Assembly: GCF_932294415.1 (NCBI RefSeq)
Contig: NC_065544.1
Coordinates: forward strand, 27,977,210-28,041,209
Source of the DNA: Quercus robur
Lineage: Eukaryota; Streptophyta; Magnoliopsida; Fagales; Fagaceae
Direction of reading: 5' to 3'
DNA length: 64,000 bases
The notes under the pieces are model-generated. The model was not told where the DNA came from and did not search any database. It saw nothing but the letters and a program-made list of their open reading frames with translations. Positions 11,470 to 24,700 of the stretch are shown here, in pieces; the first letter of the stretch is position 1, and the number at the start of each line of letters is the position of its first letter. A program made the position numbers and the translations under genes.

Positions 11470-13300
11470 TAATTTGTTATCACAGATATGATAGGATATG
11501 ACATGGATGCCTTTAGGAATAAAAATGGACCTTTTTATTTATTTTTATTTTTATTTTTAAAGGAAAAAGGGTTTTAATTTAAATGTAAACTATGGGATCT
11601 TGTGCTTCAGCCTTCAGAAAGTCAGAAATCTTCAAATACAAGAATTCTGAGAATGTCAAACATGGATCATGTGTTCTTTTGTTATCTATAGCATCTATGT
11701 TAGTTTCATTATTCTACCTTAAGTTTTTTGATAGGATTTTTCTACGTATTATATGCTTTTTGATGTTTCTCATTTATCTTTAAACTAAACATTAGCATAA
11801 TATGCATTTAAAAGTACTTATTTATTTTTTTTTGATAGGTATATATAAAAATACTTATTTATATATCAATTAGTTAATGTGTCCTTGTTGAGTTACATCA
11901 TATCCTAGGTTTTCAAGAATTGATGTTATTGCTTTGTCCCTATCATTTCATAAGAATTGATGTATTGCTTTGTTCCTATCATATCATACTCATGCCCAAT
12001 ATCTTTACCAGCTAGAAACTCTAAAATCTAAATCAGAATGCAGTTTTGGATCTCAACTTGTAACTTTGTTCTAATGCTCAGCATTGGAATTTGTTCACAA
12101 ATCTCTCATTTCCCTCATTCTTGTTTGTCTCGAAATTTACAGCAAGTTTTCTTGTTTCTATTTCATTTCCTCCCCGCCCTCCGTTGTCTTCACATTTATG
12201 TATGGCTATTGAGCTATCCCATTACATTTGGTTTCTCAATTAATGATATCCGTCAGTTTTCACAGAAAAACCTCTGAACTATACTGCAGGGCTGCCTAAT
12301 ATGAGCATATGTTCTGGGTGTTCTGGAGTGGTGGTTCTTTGGGAGCATCATCATCTCAATCAAAATCTTTAGCAAATGAATAGCACAAATACCCTAATAT
12401 GGCTAGGGAAGTCATTTTCAGGTGATTGGCACATATAAGCACTAAGCACATAGGCACCCAAAAGCCTGCAAAATTAATGTGCACAAACCCAGTTATAGAT
12501 AAATGAAGGAGAATCTGGTTGCAGAAAGGAGGAGGAGTGGTGGCTGGCAGGAAATACTGATGTGCTAATAAAAATTAAAATAAATTCTATGAAGCTATTT
12601 TAAAGATGTAGAGGAAGTGTGCTGAATCTTGTACAAGAAAAAGGTTATAATTGAAATAAGCTTTGGTGCTTATGCAAGCAAGCATCTGAAACCATTCCTC
12701 ATCTTCCTTATGTGCCTCGGCGAAATCAGTTTGGTTGGTCTCTTCTTCTCTGTAAGTTTCAGTAAGCATGTGATTCTCTTGATCTTTCTGCAAATTTGGA
12801 GGAATGTAAAAAATAATTTCCCAGGAAAGGAACATGAACAGGACTGCCGGAGACAAAGCAGCTGTAATATGTGGGAGAGTTGACAGTAAGATTTTTCCAG
12901 TCAAAAGACTCCCACAATGTGTAGGTAGCTTATAGAGCTGTGAAGCTAGTTGGTGAGTTTTATGCAGAAAGTTGGCTCCTAAAGCAGATAATAGTGTGCA
13001 AACTTTTAGTTCTAGGAGGAAGCTTCACTGGCAACAACCAGGAATGGGGTTTTCAAAATATTTGGAAAATCCTTTGACATCAACACAAGGATTGCTTATT
13101 TGATTGTAACAGTGGAGGCTGTGGCGGCTAGAGAAGGCATCAGTTTTGTTGAAGGTGGTGCTTGGAAAGTCATTTAAAATCTGAAGACAGGTCCCTTAAG
13201 GATGACTCTCAGGTAATTCTAAAGGAATGCATTCTTATGATGAGTTATGCCTGTCTGGTTCACCTCTACCTAGAGAGGTTAAAAAAGTGCGAAGCATGCC
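11470..13300. other. Intergenic, nothing recognised
   Basis: Base composition at 12,290-13,200 is less AT-rich than the surroundings and could be an old transcribed or transposon-derived stretch. No domain was recognised in the open frames on either strand. Confidence 0.35.
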
Positions 13301-13309
13301 TAGAAAATT

Positions 13310-13840
13310 CCCATTTTTGTATTGATGTGCACATTTCAGGATACTCCCTTGATTCAGGGAGCACGAAAACAATTTTATTTAGTTTTAAAAGTCAAATTGT
13401 ATTTTTTACCATTGGATTTTATTTTATGTCTGTTTTTTGACAGGGAGATTTTATTTTAGGTCTTGCTAGTTAAAATTATTTGTATTGTATTTAATTTTTT
13501 AGAGTCAAGGTTATTTTCATAATTCAATAATTGGGATTGTCCCCACGTCAAATTTGATTAGCTATAGTTCTAAAAGTCTACATAAGGGGGCTATTGTACT
13601 CCAATTGGTTAGTTTGCTTGATTAATAAAAATTTCAATCGGAATGACCTCCAATGGCCTGGTATGGATTTAGGACAACTCTAGGTGCTCATAACTAGCTT
13701 TTCAATCCTTGCTTCTTGTTAATTCCAAACAATATTAAGTGTTGATTCTTATGTCTATTTATTTTACATTTTGTTTTATCCGCAAATTTCTTGGAAGAAA
13801 GAATTTTGTGCTGCACCATTCCCTTTGTTGTAACTATTGT
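13310..13840 (+). mobile_element. Possible LTR fragment (fossil)
   Basis: 'tctacataagggggctattgtactcc' (about 13,575) followed by 'attaataaaaatttcaatcgg' and 'ggacaactctaggtgct' resembles the promoter, R and U5 order of plant LTRs. Ends were not determined and no coding part is attached. Confidence 0.35.
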
Positions 13841-14139
13841 CTCAATTTTCGCTAGAAACACTAAATTTTTACAGAAAAATTCTCAAACTTTCTCACAAAC
13901 TAATCTTACCGGGATCCATTACAACATAGAAGCTACTTAACTTAGGTGAAAAAGTTGGTGACAAACTTTTCCTTTCGTCTCAGCAGTAATGCTAGGACAA
14001 TTAACTAAAGCCATAACTTGCCAGCAACTTGTTCATGTGGCAACTTGACTTTTCCTATTATCTCAACAATTTTGGAGCTACATAAACCTACCACTCAACT
14101 TATCACATGTACAAGGTGTGACAAAAATCTCATGTTTAG

Positions 14140-14204
14140 TAGTGGCGGAACCACATTATGACTAAGGGGGGCCATGGCTCCCCCAACTTTTTTATAAAAA
14201 GTTG

Positions 14205-14288
<84 letters not shown>

Positions 14289-14727
14289 TCCTCTATGAAT
14301 TATCCTAAATTCTTTGAAAAAAATTCAAGTATATCATTTTGGCACCTCCTATCCTTCGATTAAAATCGGTTTACAATTCTATTAGTGACAAATTATTGGA
14401 TATTCATCAACCTATGATAATCACATAATTATTTAGAATCTCTCTCTCTCTCAAATCTTTTCTTTTTACTTCAATTGTCTATGAAAGTTAGTGTTTTACG
14501 GAATTTATATCCCAAGTCCAAAATTATTTTACTCCTTGCATCAATTTCAAGAAGAACACGTGTATGGCTAAAAGCCTTACTCTTTGCAACATGTATGGCT
14601 AACCTGTGTTTCAAGTACTAGTTTACACTAATGATGTACATAATATGAATATAATATATAAAAATAAAAACGTTCTATTTCATTCTTTAGTTGGCCCCCA
14701 AAGGTTAAAGTCCTGCCTCCGCCACTG
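14140..14727. mobile_element. Non-autonomous terminal-inverted-repeat transposon, hAT-like
   Basis: The left end TAGTGGCGGAACC (from 14,140) is matched in inverted orientation by CCTCCGCCACTG at the right end (to 14,727). Inner arms also correspond: 'ggggggccatggct' on the left and 'agttggcccccaaagg' on the right. The element is about 590 bp and has no coding capacity. Ends of the type YAGTGGCGGA are common among plant hAT-type elements. A clean 8-bp target duplication was not seen (atgtttag on the left, gtttggca on the right). Confidence 0.7.
14203..14286. repeat. (TA)n(GA)n microsatellite
   Basis: A TA run of about 11 units passes directly into a GA run of about 30 units. It lies inside the transposon at 14,140-14,727 and is likely length-variable. 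Confidence 0.9.
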
Positions 14728-14729
14728 GT

Positions 14730-15530
14730 TTGGCATTTGCTAAGGGTCCTAATTATAATTTATCTATTATTTTTGGTGTATAACACATATGCTTACCGTT
14801 TCTTAGATTGTAACAAATGGTATCATGATAATGCTTATACTATTTCAACAACAATTACCAAGCCTTAATTCCAAATAAGCGATGATCAAATCATGAATTT
14901 ATACAAAATCAACCAAGTCATGAACACATTTTCAGTTTCCCCTTTGACCCTATGTCAATTTTATTCTTATTCTGGATTTCTGCCCTCACGAATGAAAACC
15001 AAGTAATGTAGTTTGCACCGTTTAAGGACTCAACAAATTAATTCCCTTCACGAATGATTTTGACAATAACCTAAATAAATAAAACCAAAAAACGGTTTGT
15101 AGTTTGTACGCTAGTATAACAGATTATAACAATTTATATTGTGAGCTGAATGGCATTTTATAAGGGCCAAAAGAAGTATATCCATTGGGAAATGTATTAA
15201 GCATAGCATATTTATCTCCAGCCCTGAATGTCATGGACTCAGACATAGCTGCATAATTGCCCAAATTATGACTTCTCTATGAGAATGGAGAAGTATCATT
15301 TCTTCATTTTTAACCTCTATTATTCTGGTCCACACATATTTCCATACCAAAAATGAACATATTTTGATACCATGTCTAAAAATCAGACAAAGCAGTACAA
15401 ATTAACTCAACAGTATAATTATAGTTGACAAAAAGACAATCCAATTTTTGACAGCTTGGCTTGTACTGATTCCATCTGTGGTCAAAATTTCATATGCATG
15501 CCCTTTTATCACCTTAAATGATTCATATAA
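14730..15530. other. Gene-proximal intergenic, nothing recognised
   Basis: AT-rich sequence without a recognisable gene or repeat end. It lies just beyond the probable 3' end of the minus-strand gene that stops at 15,730. Confidence 0.35.
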
Positions 15531-15532
15531 TT

Positions 15533-15538
15533 TTTATT
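15533..15538 (-). terminator. Candidate polyadenylation signal AATAAA
   Basis: On the minus strand AATAAA lies about 190 bases downstream of the stop codon at 15,730-15,732, a normal 3'UTR length for a plant gene. It is a candidate because AT-rich DNA contains such hexamers by chance. Confidence 0.4.
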
Positions 15539-15729
15539 GTTTTAAAGTAAGAAATAACAAAATTTTGTTTAGCCAAGTAGATATTACATTGTCCACTTGA
15601 GCATGTCCATGCACGCTCATGTGACTTTCTGGAGCATATTACTGAATTGGGCATCTGCACACGCAAAACTCAATGACTCTCATACACACACATGGTCACT
15701 CACACAGAACAAGAAAGCAGATATATATA

Positions 15730-18700
15730 TTAAAGAGTGGAGGAAGTTCTGGACTTGTGCATCTTGTCATCTTGTGAAGGTGGAGGCATTGAAGGAGATG
15801 AGACTACCGCGTGATAAGATGAAGAAGCAAGCTGGGCAATAGCTGGAACGGCACCACCTGTAAATTTTCCAGGAGATACAATTTTCATTAGTTTACAGTT
15901 CCATCAGACATCCATTAGTAGAAGCAAAATAAACAATGATTAAAGTAAAAAATGTTTTTAGGATAACTAACATCACAACAGTCCTTTTAAAGAGATTCTA
16001 GTGTTCACAAAAACTGAAAAAACAACCAAACCATAGAAGACGAATAGGAGATGTCATGGTACCAGTTGTAAAAGAGGGATCACAGCTCAGAAATATATCT
16101 TATCTAGCAAATGCAGGCACTTGAAAAGCATTCATACTTTTCCTAACATCAGTACAAAGCTCCAAAAGTAACTTGGCCAAACTTCCTAAGATTGCCTTGT
16201 GGTATCCCAGAGACTGCCAGGTAATAGAATCAGCATTAATAAATTACAGGGCGTTTCAATATCCAATGTGAAAGGAAATTATTCCATTTGGCTTCCACAT
16301 GGCAAGATCTATAGAGATACTAGTAAAAAACTTAGGGTGTGTTTTATCTTACCCCTCATTTTTAATTGCCCCAAATTAGGGAGAATTTAAATGGAGAGGA
16401 TTCCATTTATATTAAAAAAAAAAAAAATTAAACTGCCAATTTTGCCATTATGATGTCAATCCATATCTATTCCTTAAATTAAACAAGAGCGGGGTATAAT
16501 TGTCAATTTATAATGTGTTTTTTTTTTTTTTTTCCTTTTTATGAACGTCAATTTATAATGTTAACATTTCCCATCATCCTGTTTTAATTTTCATGGAAAA
16601 TTACAGATACCATCCATGTGGTATACCCTTAAAATATAAAAATATGGAGCCTATCACATGGTTTATTTTGTGATACCCACCTCCACCGTAATTTGATTTA
16701 TGAGACATTTTTACTCTCTTTAAGAAAGAATTGGAGGAAAAAAATTCGTTCTATTGTCACATATTTGGTTTTGTCTCTAACTTTCTCATTCGATCCTTGT
16801 TTGCACTTTTGTTTGTTCAACAGGTGTAAACTTCAAGGAAAAATGATCTTTTTGCCTAAATTCTTTCCTAACAGGTGTTGTTGGCACTTGTCACATTATC
16901 AATTCTGTTAAAGTTGGTGAAAATGCCACGTAAGACAAATCATAGGAGAAATATCACAAAATAAAGCACAAGATAACTTTAGGGCACGTTTGGTAGACTG
17001 TAATAAACACTGTAGTGTAATAGCTAACCCTATGGTTTAGTTATACAGTTGTTTGGCAAAGTTTTTATTACAAGAAATAATTATTCCTTATGAATAGTTA
17101 TTCCTTAAAATGAGGAATAGTCATCCCTTACTAAAATGTCTGAATTCCTATTCCTTCACCTAATAACACACTCAATTGAAAAAATTCCCAAAAAATCCCC
17201 TCTTACCCACTTCTCCAAAACTTTCATCTCCCTCTCAAAAATTTTCTATCTCCCTCCCTTTTGAAATATTTTATGTCCCTCCTCTCAAAAATTTTAATCT
17301 CCTACAGATATTTTCTATTTCTATAGGTACAGTCTTTCCCTCCCCTCAGTTGCTGCTCTCTCTTCTTAAGAATTTTTTTCTCCCCTACTAGATCTCTGCA
17401 ATGCCACAGGTACTGCCCCCTTTTTCTCTCTCTCTACTATTTTTTGTGTTTTCAAAAACTTGTTGGTGTCCTTTATGCGCTTTCAAAAACAAAGCTTAGA
17501 AGGACAGAACAAACAAGAAACTTTATTTGTGATTGAATAGGCTGTTCTGAAATTATATTTTTTTGTTCTGAAACTTTTTGTTTTATATTTGTGATTTCAA
17601 AAACAATAAAATAGGAAACAAGCAGATAAAGAGGATAGAGTTGGAAACAATTCAAAGTCTACTAAGAAGATAAACACCAGAAGATAGATAATAGATGATA
17701 TGTATAGGATTCAAACTTGTATTTATATATGCCTATTCATCACTTGTAAATTTATTTAAATTATAGACTTATCGTAAATTGTTAAGTGCTATTTATACAT
17801 TAAATGAAAATCGTTAAGTGCTATTTATACATTAAATGAAAATCACTCTGGTACGATTGACAAACTAAAGTTTCTCAAATATTTTCATATAGCCTGTTTA
17901 TGCGCTGCTTTTCATTCTTCTCTCTTTGCGGAAAAATTGAGATTCTTATCGTTCATATTGGGGAAAAATTGAGATTGGGAAAAAATAAAATCATCTCAAT
18001 TCTTATCGTTCATATTTATTCTTTCTTTAAATTATCATTTTGTTCAATTATTAAAATTGTGTCTAAGCTTTTGTATATTATTTACATTTTATTTATCAAC
18101 TTCCAATTTTCTTTGTTAGTATTTTAGCTGCATTATGATTTGTCTTGTCTTTTTAGATATGGAATCAAATACACTTAATTCTCAAGGTCCTTTTAAACGA
18201 AAGTGGACTCCTATTGAAGATTTGAAACTAGTGGAGGTTTTGGTAGAAAATCACATGAAAGGGAAGGTAACCCTGAGAATAAGTTTAAGCCTGGACATTT
18301 GAAAGTCTTGGAAGGACAAATTTCTGCCAAATTACCTAATGCTGAGTTAAGAGCAAAGTGTTGGCTAATAGGTTGAGGGTGGTTTTGGATAATCTCATAT
18401 CTGAGACTCAAAATTCATTTGTTGGCGGAAGGCAGATTCTGAATTCAGTGCTTATTGCAAATGAATGCCTCGATAGCAGATTGAAGAGCAGAATTCTGGG
18501 TGTGGTTTGCAAGCTGGATATTGAAAAAGCCTATGACCATGTGAACTGGGAGGCCTTGTTTTATTTGTTGGGCCGGATGGGTTTTGGATTGAAATGGAGG
18601 GGGTGGATTAAGGCATGCGTTTTGAATGTTCGTTTTTCAGTCCTGGTGAATGGATCCCCTGAAGGTTTTTTTGGAAGTTCTTGTGGGTTGAGACAAGGGG

Positions 18701-21700
18701 ACCCACTATCCCCACTGTTGTTTCTTTTGATTATGGAGGTTTTAAGTAGACTCTTGAAGAAGACAGAGGAGTGTAATCTTATTTGGGATTTTCATGTGGG
18801 AGCTATGAACTCTGTTGGGGGGAGTATTTCCCATCTGTTATTTGCTGATGACACTATCTTGTTTTGTGATGCCTCTAAGGAACAGCTGCTATCCATAAGG
18901 TTGGTGTTGTCTTGTTTTCAGGCCTTTACGGGTTTGAAGGTCAATGTAGGGAAAAGCGAGATTGTCCCTGTTGGGGAGGTGAATAATCTAGATGCTTTGG
19001 CTAATATTCTTCATTGTAGTGGGCAGTTTGCCTATGAAATATTTGGGGATGCCGTTGGGATCTTCTTTTAAGACAGCCTCGATTTGGAATCCTATTTTGG
19101 AGAAAATGGAGAAGAAGCAATCTGGGTGGAAGCGTCTCTATTTATCTAAGGGTGGTAGGTTCATGTTATTAAAGAGTACTCTATCAAGTCTCCCAACGTA
19201 TTTTTTATCTCTTTTTACTATTCCTAAAGCTGTAGCGGCTAGATTGGAAAGTATTCAGAAGAATTTCCTTTGGGGATCTTCTGTGGGGTGCTTCAAATAT
19301 CCTTTGGTGGCTTGGGATAGGGTGTGTTTACCCGTTGAGATGGGTGATTTGGGGATAAGAAATGTGGCGCCGTTTAATCAAGCTCTATTAGGGAAATGGC
19401 TGTGGAGATATGGTCATGAAGTTACCCATCTATGGCGGCGTGTTATCTCCTCAAAATATGGCGAGGGTCAAGGGGGGTGGAGTACTAATGTTTGCATGAG
19501 GTCTCATGGGTGTGGCCTATGGAGAAGCATTAATGAAGGATGGGAGAGCTTTTCTAAGCATCTGTCTATTGTAGTGGGTGAAGGTACTCGTATCCGCTTT
19601 TGGCATGATAGGTGGATTGGTGACACTACTCTAAAAGATCTCTATCTTGAGCTCTATGTGTGTTCAGCGGTCAAGAATGCTTATATCTCTGAGGTTTTGT
19701 GAATTCCTGAAGGGGGTACTGTTAGAGTGTGGAATTTAACGTTTTATAGAGTTTTTGAAGATTGGGAGTTGGATGCATCATATTCTCTACTTTAGCTCAT
19801 CCAATCTCGTATTCCTCAGGGTACTAAGAGTGATTCCCTTTACTGGCAGCTTAAAGGGGATGGTAAGTTTGACACTCGGTCTTACTACCTTGCAATCCAG
19901 GGTGCTTCGATTTCTTTGTTTCCTTGGAAGGGGGTTTGGAAACCAAAGATTCCTAAGCGCGTGGCGTTGTTTTTGTGGACTGCTGCGCATGGTCAGACCC
20001 TCACTCTGGATAATCTAATGCTTAAGGGTCGCCCATTGGCTAGTAGGTGTTGTTTGTGTTGCTGTGATGAGGAGTCGGTAAATCACCTTTTTCTTCATTG
20101 TCCTGTGACCCATTCCTTTTGGACTTTTATGCTTCAGGCCTTTGGTATTCTTTGGGTTATGCCAGGTTTGGTGGCAGGTTTGTTATCTTGCTGGTATCAG
20201 TGGCATGGGAAGCATAACTCGGACATTTGGAACTTGATTCCAGGGTGCTTAATGTGGATTGTGTGGTTGGAACGAAATCGTCGATCCTTTGAGGACAAAG
20301 AGAAGACGTTGGATGAATTAAAGCTTTTATGCCATCGTAGTCTTTTGGAGTGGTCTCGTTGTTGGGGTTTTACTGATTGTTCTTCTCTCTCTGAGTTTTT
20401 GTCCTCCCTTAGCTTAGTTTCCTAATTTCCCTTGTTGTTCATCATCATGAACGTCTTGTATTTATCTTTTTTCTATCATTTATAAAAGTTTTATGCTTAC
20501 CTATCCAAAAAAAGAGCAAAGCCAGATATTGAATCAAGATTGAGAACTTTGATAAAATTGAGTATTTTACCACTGTTCAAGTAAGATTGTAGTTTGTTGG
20601 TCAAATTTTACAACTGTGGGACACTTGATTGAAGACCCACAAGAATTTTTGAAAGACCAATTGATTACTTATGTAGCTACTTCTGTACAATGAAATAAAA
20701 GCAATTTTATTTACAAAAAAGAAGAATAAGAGAGATTGGGTTTGTTGGAGGTCCTCTGTTCAAGATTGGATTCGTTAAACTAATCCTTATCAAGTGTATT
20801 TGTAATTTTATATTAAGGGTATTTTAGACAATTTAATTTAAAGTACTTTTATTCCATTGTCTTCAAGTTTTCTGTCATCAAACAAATGAATAGTAATAAG
20901 TATTATATTACAACATCTTGTATTCCTTGTAATACCTATTCCTATTCCTATGTAATCACCATTATAGCCTATCAAATGTGCCCTTAATGTTTCAAAGTAT
21001 GTCACAGGAATAGAATTTGTAATTCGTCCTAATTATTTAAGCATCCAAACAAAGGGGAGAGAGATATATTTCCCTACGCCTACATAATTTTTAAAAGATC
21101 CAAACAAGGCAAATGGTTTTCCATTCCCCTCCTCTCTCCTCTCCTTCCCCCTTGCACTGTCTACTCTCTCCTCTCTCCAAAATCCAAACACACAATCTAT
21201 GCTAAGGAATTAGAGTCCCCATTGAAAAAGGAAATAAATCGCTATTTGTTGTCATCTATTTGACAGATGTAATTGTATTTTCAATAAAAGATGTAGCTCC
21301 CTATTTTTATTATTGAAGGAGGGTTACATAGCTCTTCTCTTGTCCTAATGAGTCCCTGGCCAGTTATAAGTGTGCCTCTTGAGGGTTTTCTAATAGTAAA
21401 ATCTCATTAGGCACCAAGGTTTTTTTTTTTTTTTAATTTTTTTAAATTGGTAAGCTACACACTTTTTTTTTTTTTTTTTATAGGTATTGATTGGTAAGCT
21501 ACACAAACACCATGGGTCTTGAACTAACAACCCCATTATTATGGGAGAGTAGAACTATAGCTCATTGGTCTAGTTGGGAACCAAGATAATACTTAATTGG
21601 CTTCGACAAGACAAATGGCCATGAAAAGCTTGCTCAACTTAATGCATAGGCCAAGGGTTTTGAAACAGAGTTCTCAGAGAAAAAAACAAAAAAACCAATC

Positions 21701-24700
21701 TATTTATCTATCAGAATTTTGTTTAGTCAGCGAACAATAATGAGCTCTCCAGCATTTCAAGGGGAGACACTAGGTATCAAGCACACTATCAATTTAAATT
21801 TCTTTTTCTTTCTATCATATACATAAAGAAGAGAGAAAACAGTTATCCAAAATGGGATAGTCCTGAAGACTAGTGAGTGAACCAGTAAGATTATCAATTA
21901 AGGTTTAAGAAGCCACACCATTTAACCGAACAAAAAAAAAAAAAGAAGACACACAATTTAAGGATGAATCTATAAACAAGCATACCAAACGATAATACAT
22001 TGCTCTACATTTAACAGTCAACATAGCTTGTCAAATCACTAGAAAGTCCTGACATATTTTATAAGTAAACTTCCCAATTAGCATGGAGGATTGAACCTTT
22101 GTTCTACCACTTACATAGAGAAAGACCTAACGTTACTCTTGACACACAAGAAGAAATGAACCCATTTTTACTAAGGCGGACAGCCCAGATGGGAGAAAAT
22201 CCAATTTCAAAAATAACTATTGCTTTCCTTATAACTTGCATATGGAAGTACCCAAGTCAAATTCCAGACAATATAAAACATGTTTTAGTGATTTCAAATA
22301 TGTTCCCAAGAAAAGTTAGGGGCACCTATTAAAAACAATTCTTCACATGAGTTACTTTGGACAAAAAAATTTTTAATTCCATGTAAGTAATGGACACTAC
22401 TCCATATAAAACTTATATAGCATACCTAATAGGCCAAAACCTACAGCCCAGGAACGACAGAGGTCTCTGCTGAAGGAGATTATTAGGCAATGATATAAGA
22501 GGTATTTTTTTAATATAGTATCAGAAAATTCCATGTATTAATTATCACAAAAAAAAGGATCAAACTATCAATTCAACAATATTGAGAACATTACTACATA
22601 AACTAGAGCCAAGAAAGAAAAAAAGGAATAGGGAAAATCTCTGACCTGCCAATCCTGCACAAGCTGAAGAGAATACGATCACAGGTGGTGCCTGCATTTT
22701 AACAAGGTTTTAGGCACATAAGAGAGAGTAAACATCTAAATATTTAGCTGAAACGCATGCACAAAATAGCCAAATTCAGGAGTGTTCTGAGCCCTATGAA
22801 TTCTAAAATAAAAAATCCAAATAATAATTATAATTAAAAATGAAAGGATAAAACCGGGCTTTTTTTGAGAAATATGACCCTTTGGTCCTTACCATGGTGT
22901 TATCTACAAGTCAAAAAAGTTTCTTCAATTAATGTATGTGGTGCACCAATGGACAAGACAAATGGGGTTTTCGATCCAAGAAGAATCACTCTTGACCTTG
23001 AGGACACGATGGCCAAAAGCTTAAGGTAAAGGCTCCCAAGGGGAAAGGAAAGAAAAAAATAAATAAATAAATAAAAATAAAAAATCCCTATTTTCTAGTC
23101 CAAGTTTCAAAGAAGCATATAAGAGGAGTCAATTGATTGGTAAGGGATTGACAAGCATAAAATCAGCTTCAACAGCAAGAAACATGCCTTAGTGCCTCAT
23201 GTGGTCAATTGATGCCCTCAAGGGCTTTGGGAAATCCAATAAACACTGTCCCATTGTAATGCATAGTTATCAACATTTTGCTGATCTATGAATGTAGGCC
23301 CTTGGGCCAGATGGGTTTACTATGGCCTTCTTTCAGAAATGCTGGAGTGTTTTAGAAAGGGATATCATGGTTTTTTTCACGGATTTTCATAGCCAGTGTG
23401 TTTTTGAGAAATCTCTTAATGCCACTTTTCTATGTTTGATCCCTAAAAAGTCTAATGCAGTCAATATTATAGACTTTCGTCCTATTAGTCTTGTGGGCAG
23501 CCTTTATAAGGTTTTGGCTCATAGACTCCAAGGAGTTTTGGATAAGTAGATATCTGATTCTCAGAATTCTTGTGGGAGGGAGACTAATTCTTGATTTGAT
23601 TCTAATTGCTAATGAATGCTTAAATAGCAGGTTGAAGAGTGGCACTCCTGGTGTTATAGTTAAGCTAGACATTGAGAAGGCTTATGATTATGTGAACTAG
23701 AATGCCTTATTGTATCTTAGGAAAGGTTGGGCTTTGGAGCGAGGTGGAGTGTAATTGGATTAAGGCATGCATTTCTACAGTTAAATTCTCAGTTTTAGTC
23801 AATGAGTCAATGAGTCTCCTGCATGTTTTTTTGGTAGTTCTTGTGGTATTCACCAAGGGGATCCTTTGTCTCCACTTTTATTCCTTTTGGTTATGGAAAC
23901 GTTGAGTAGACCGTTGAAGAGAACGGAAAATGGTGGTTTTCTTTGTGGTTTTCAAGCGGGGTCCCATAGACAACAAGGTGTGCATATCTCTCATCTACCT
24001 TTTGCTAACGATACTATATTGTTCTATGATGCTGCTAGGGAATAGTTATTACACAGTCAGATGGTGCTGATCTTCTTTGAAGCAATTACGGGCCTAAAAG
24101 TTAATGTAGGCAAGAATGAGATTGTTCCTGTTGGTGATGTTGGGAATTTGAATGTTTTGGCTCGTACCCTTTGTTGCAAGGTGGGTACTCTACCTATGAG
24201 ATATCTGGGCATGCCTCTCGGGGCCCAGTATAAGGATTCGTCGATATGGAATCCTATTATAGAAAAGATAGAGAAAAGGCCGTCTGGTTGGAAACGACTT
24301 TATTTGTCAAAAGGTAGCAGGCTTACTTTGTTAAAAACGTACTCTCTCAAGCCTTCCCACCTACTTTTTATCTTTGTTTACTATCCCTCAGGCTGTGACA
24401 GTTAGAATAGAAATGATTCAGAGGAATTTCCTTTGGGGTGCCTCAGAGGATGTTTTTAAATATCCTTTAGTTGCTTGGGATAAGGTCTGTTTGCCAATTG
24501 AGTGTGGTGGTTTAGGGATCCAGAGGATTAGGTTGTTTAACAAGGCCTTGCTTGGGAAGTGATTGTGGCGTTTTGGGAAAGAAAGTAACAGATTATGGCG
24601 TCAGGTTATACCAGCCAAATATGGTGAGGCGAGAGGAGGCTGGTGCACTAGAGGGGTAAGACGTTCACATGGGTGTGGGATGTGAAGGAGTATTAAGGAA

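Larger units (their letters stand above)
16982..20983 (+). mobile_element. PIF/Harbinger-type DNA transposon with a nested LINE
   Basis: The left end GGGCACGTTTGGTAGACTGTAATAA and the right end (reverse complement GGGCACATTTGATAGGCTATAAT) are terminal inverted repeats of PIF/Harbinger style. They are flanked by TTA on both sides (16,979-16,981 and 20,984-20,986), the 3-bp target duplication of that superfamily. The element carries a Myb/SANT-like ORF, the accessory protein typical of the group, but no transposase was recognised. Without the inserted LINE it would be about 1.8 kb. It sits in the last intron of the minus-strand host gene. Confidence 0.85.

Noticed and set aside
12587-12904. A 105-codon minus-strand frame and its opposite-strand partner
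   Set aside because: There is no recognisable domain and the two strands mirror each other, so a chance open stretch is more likely.
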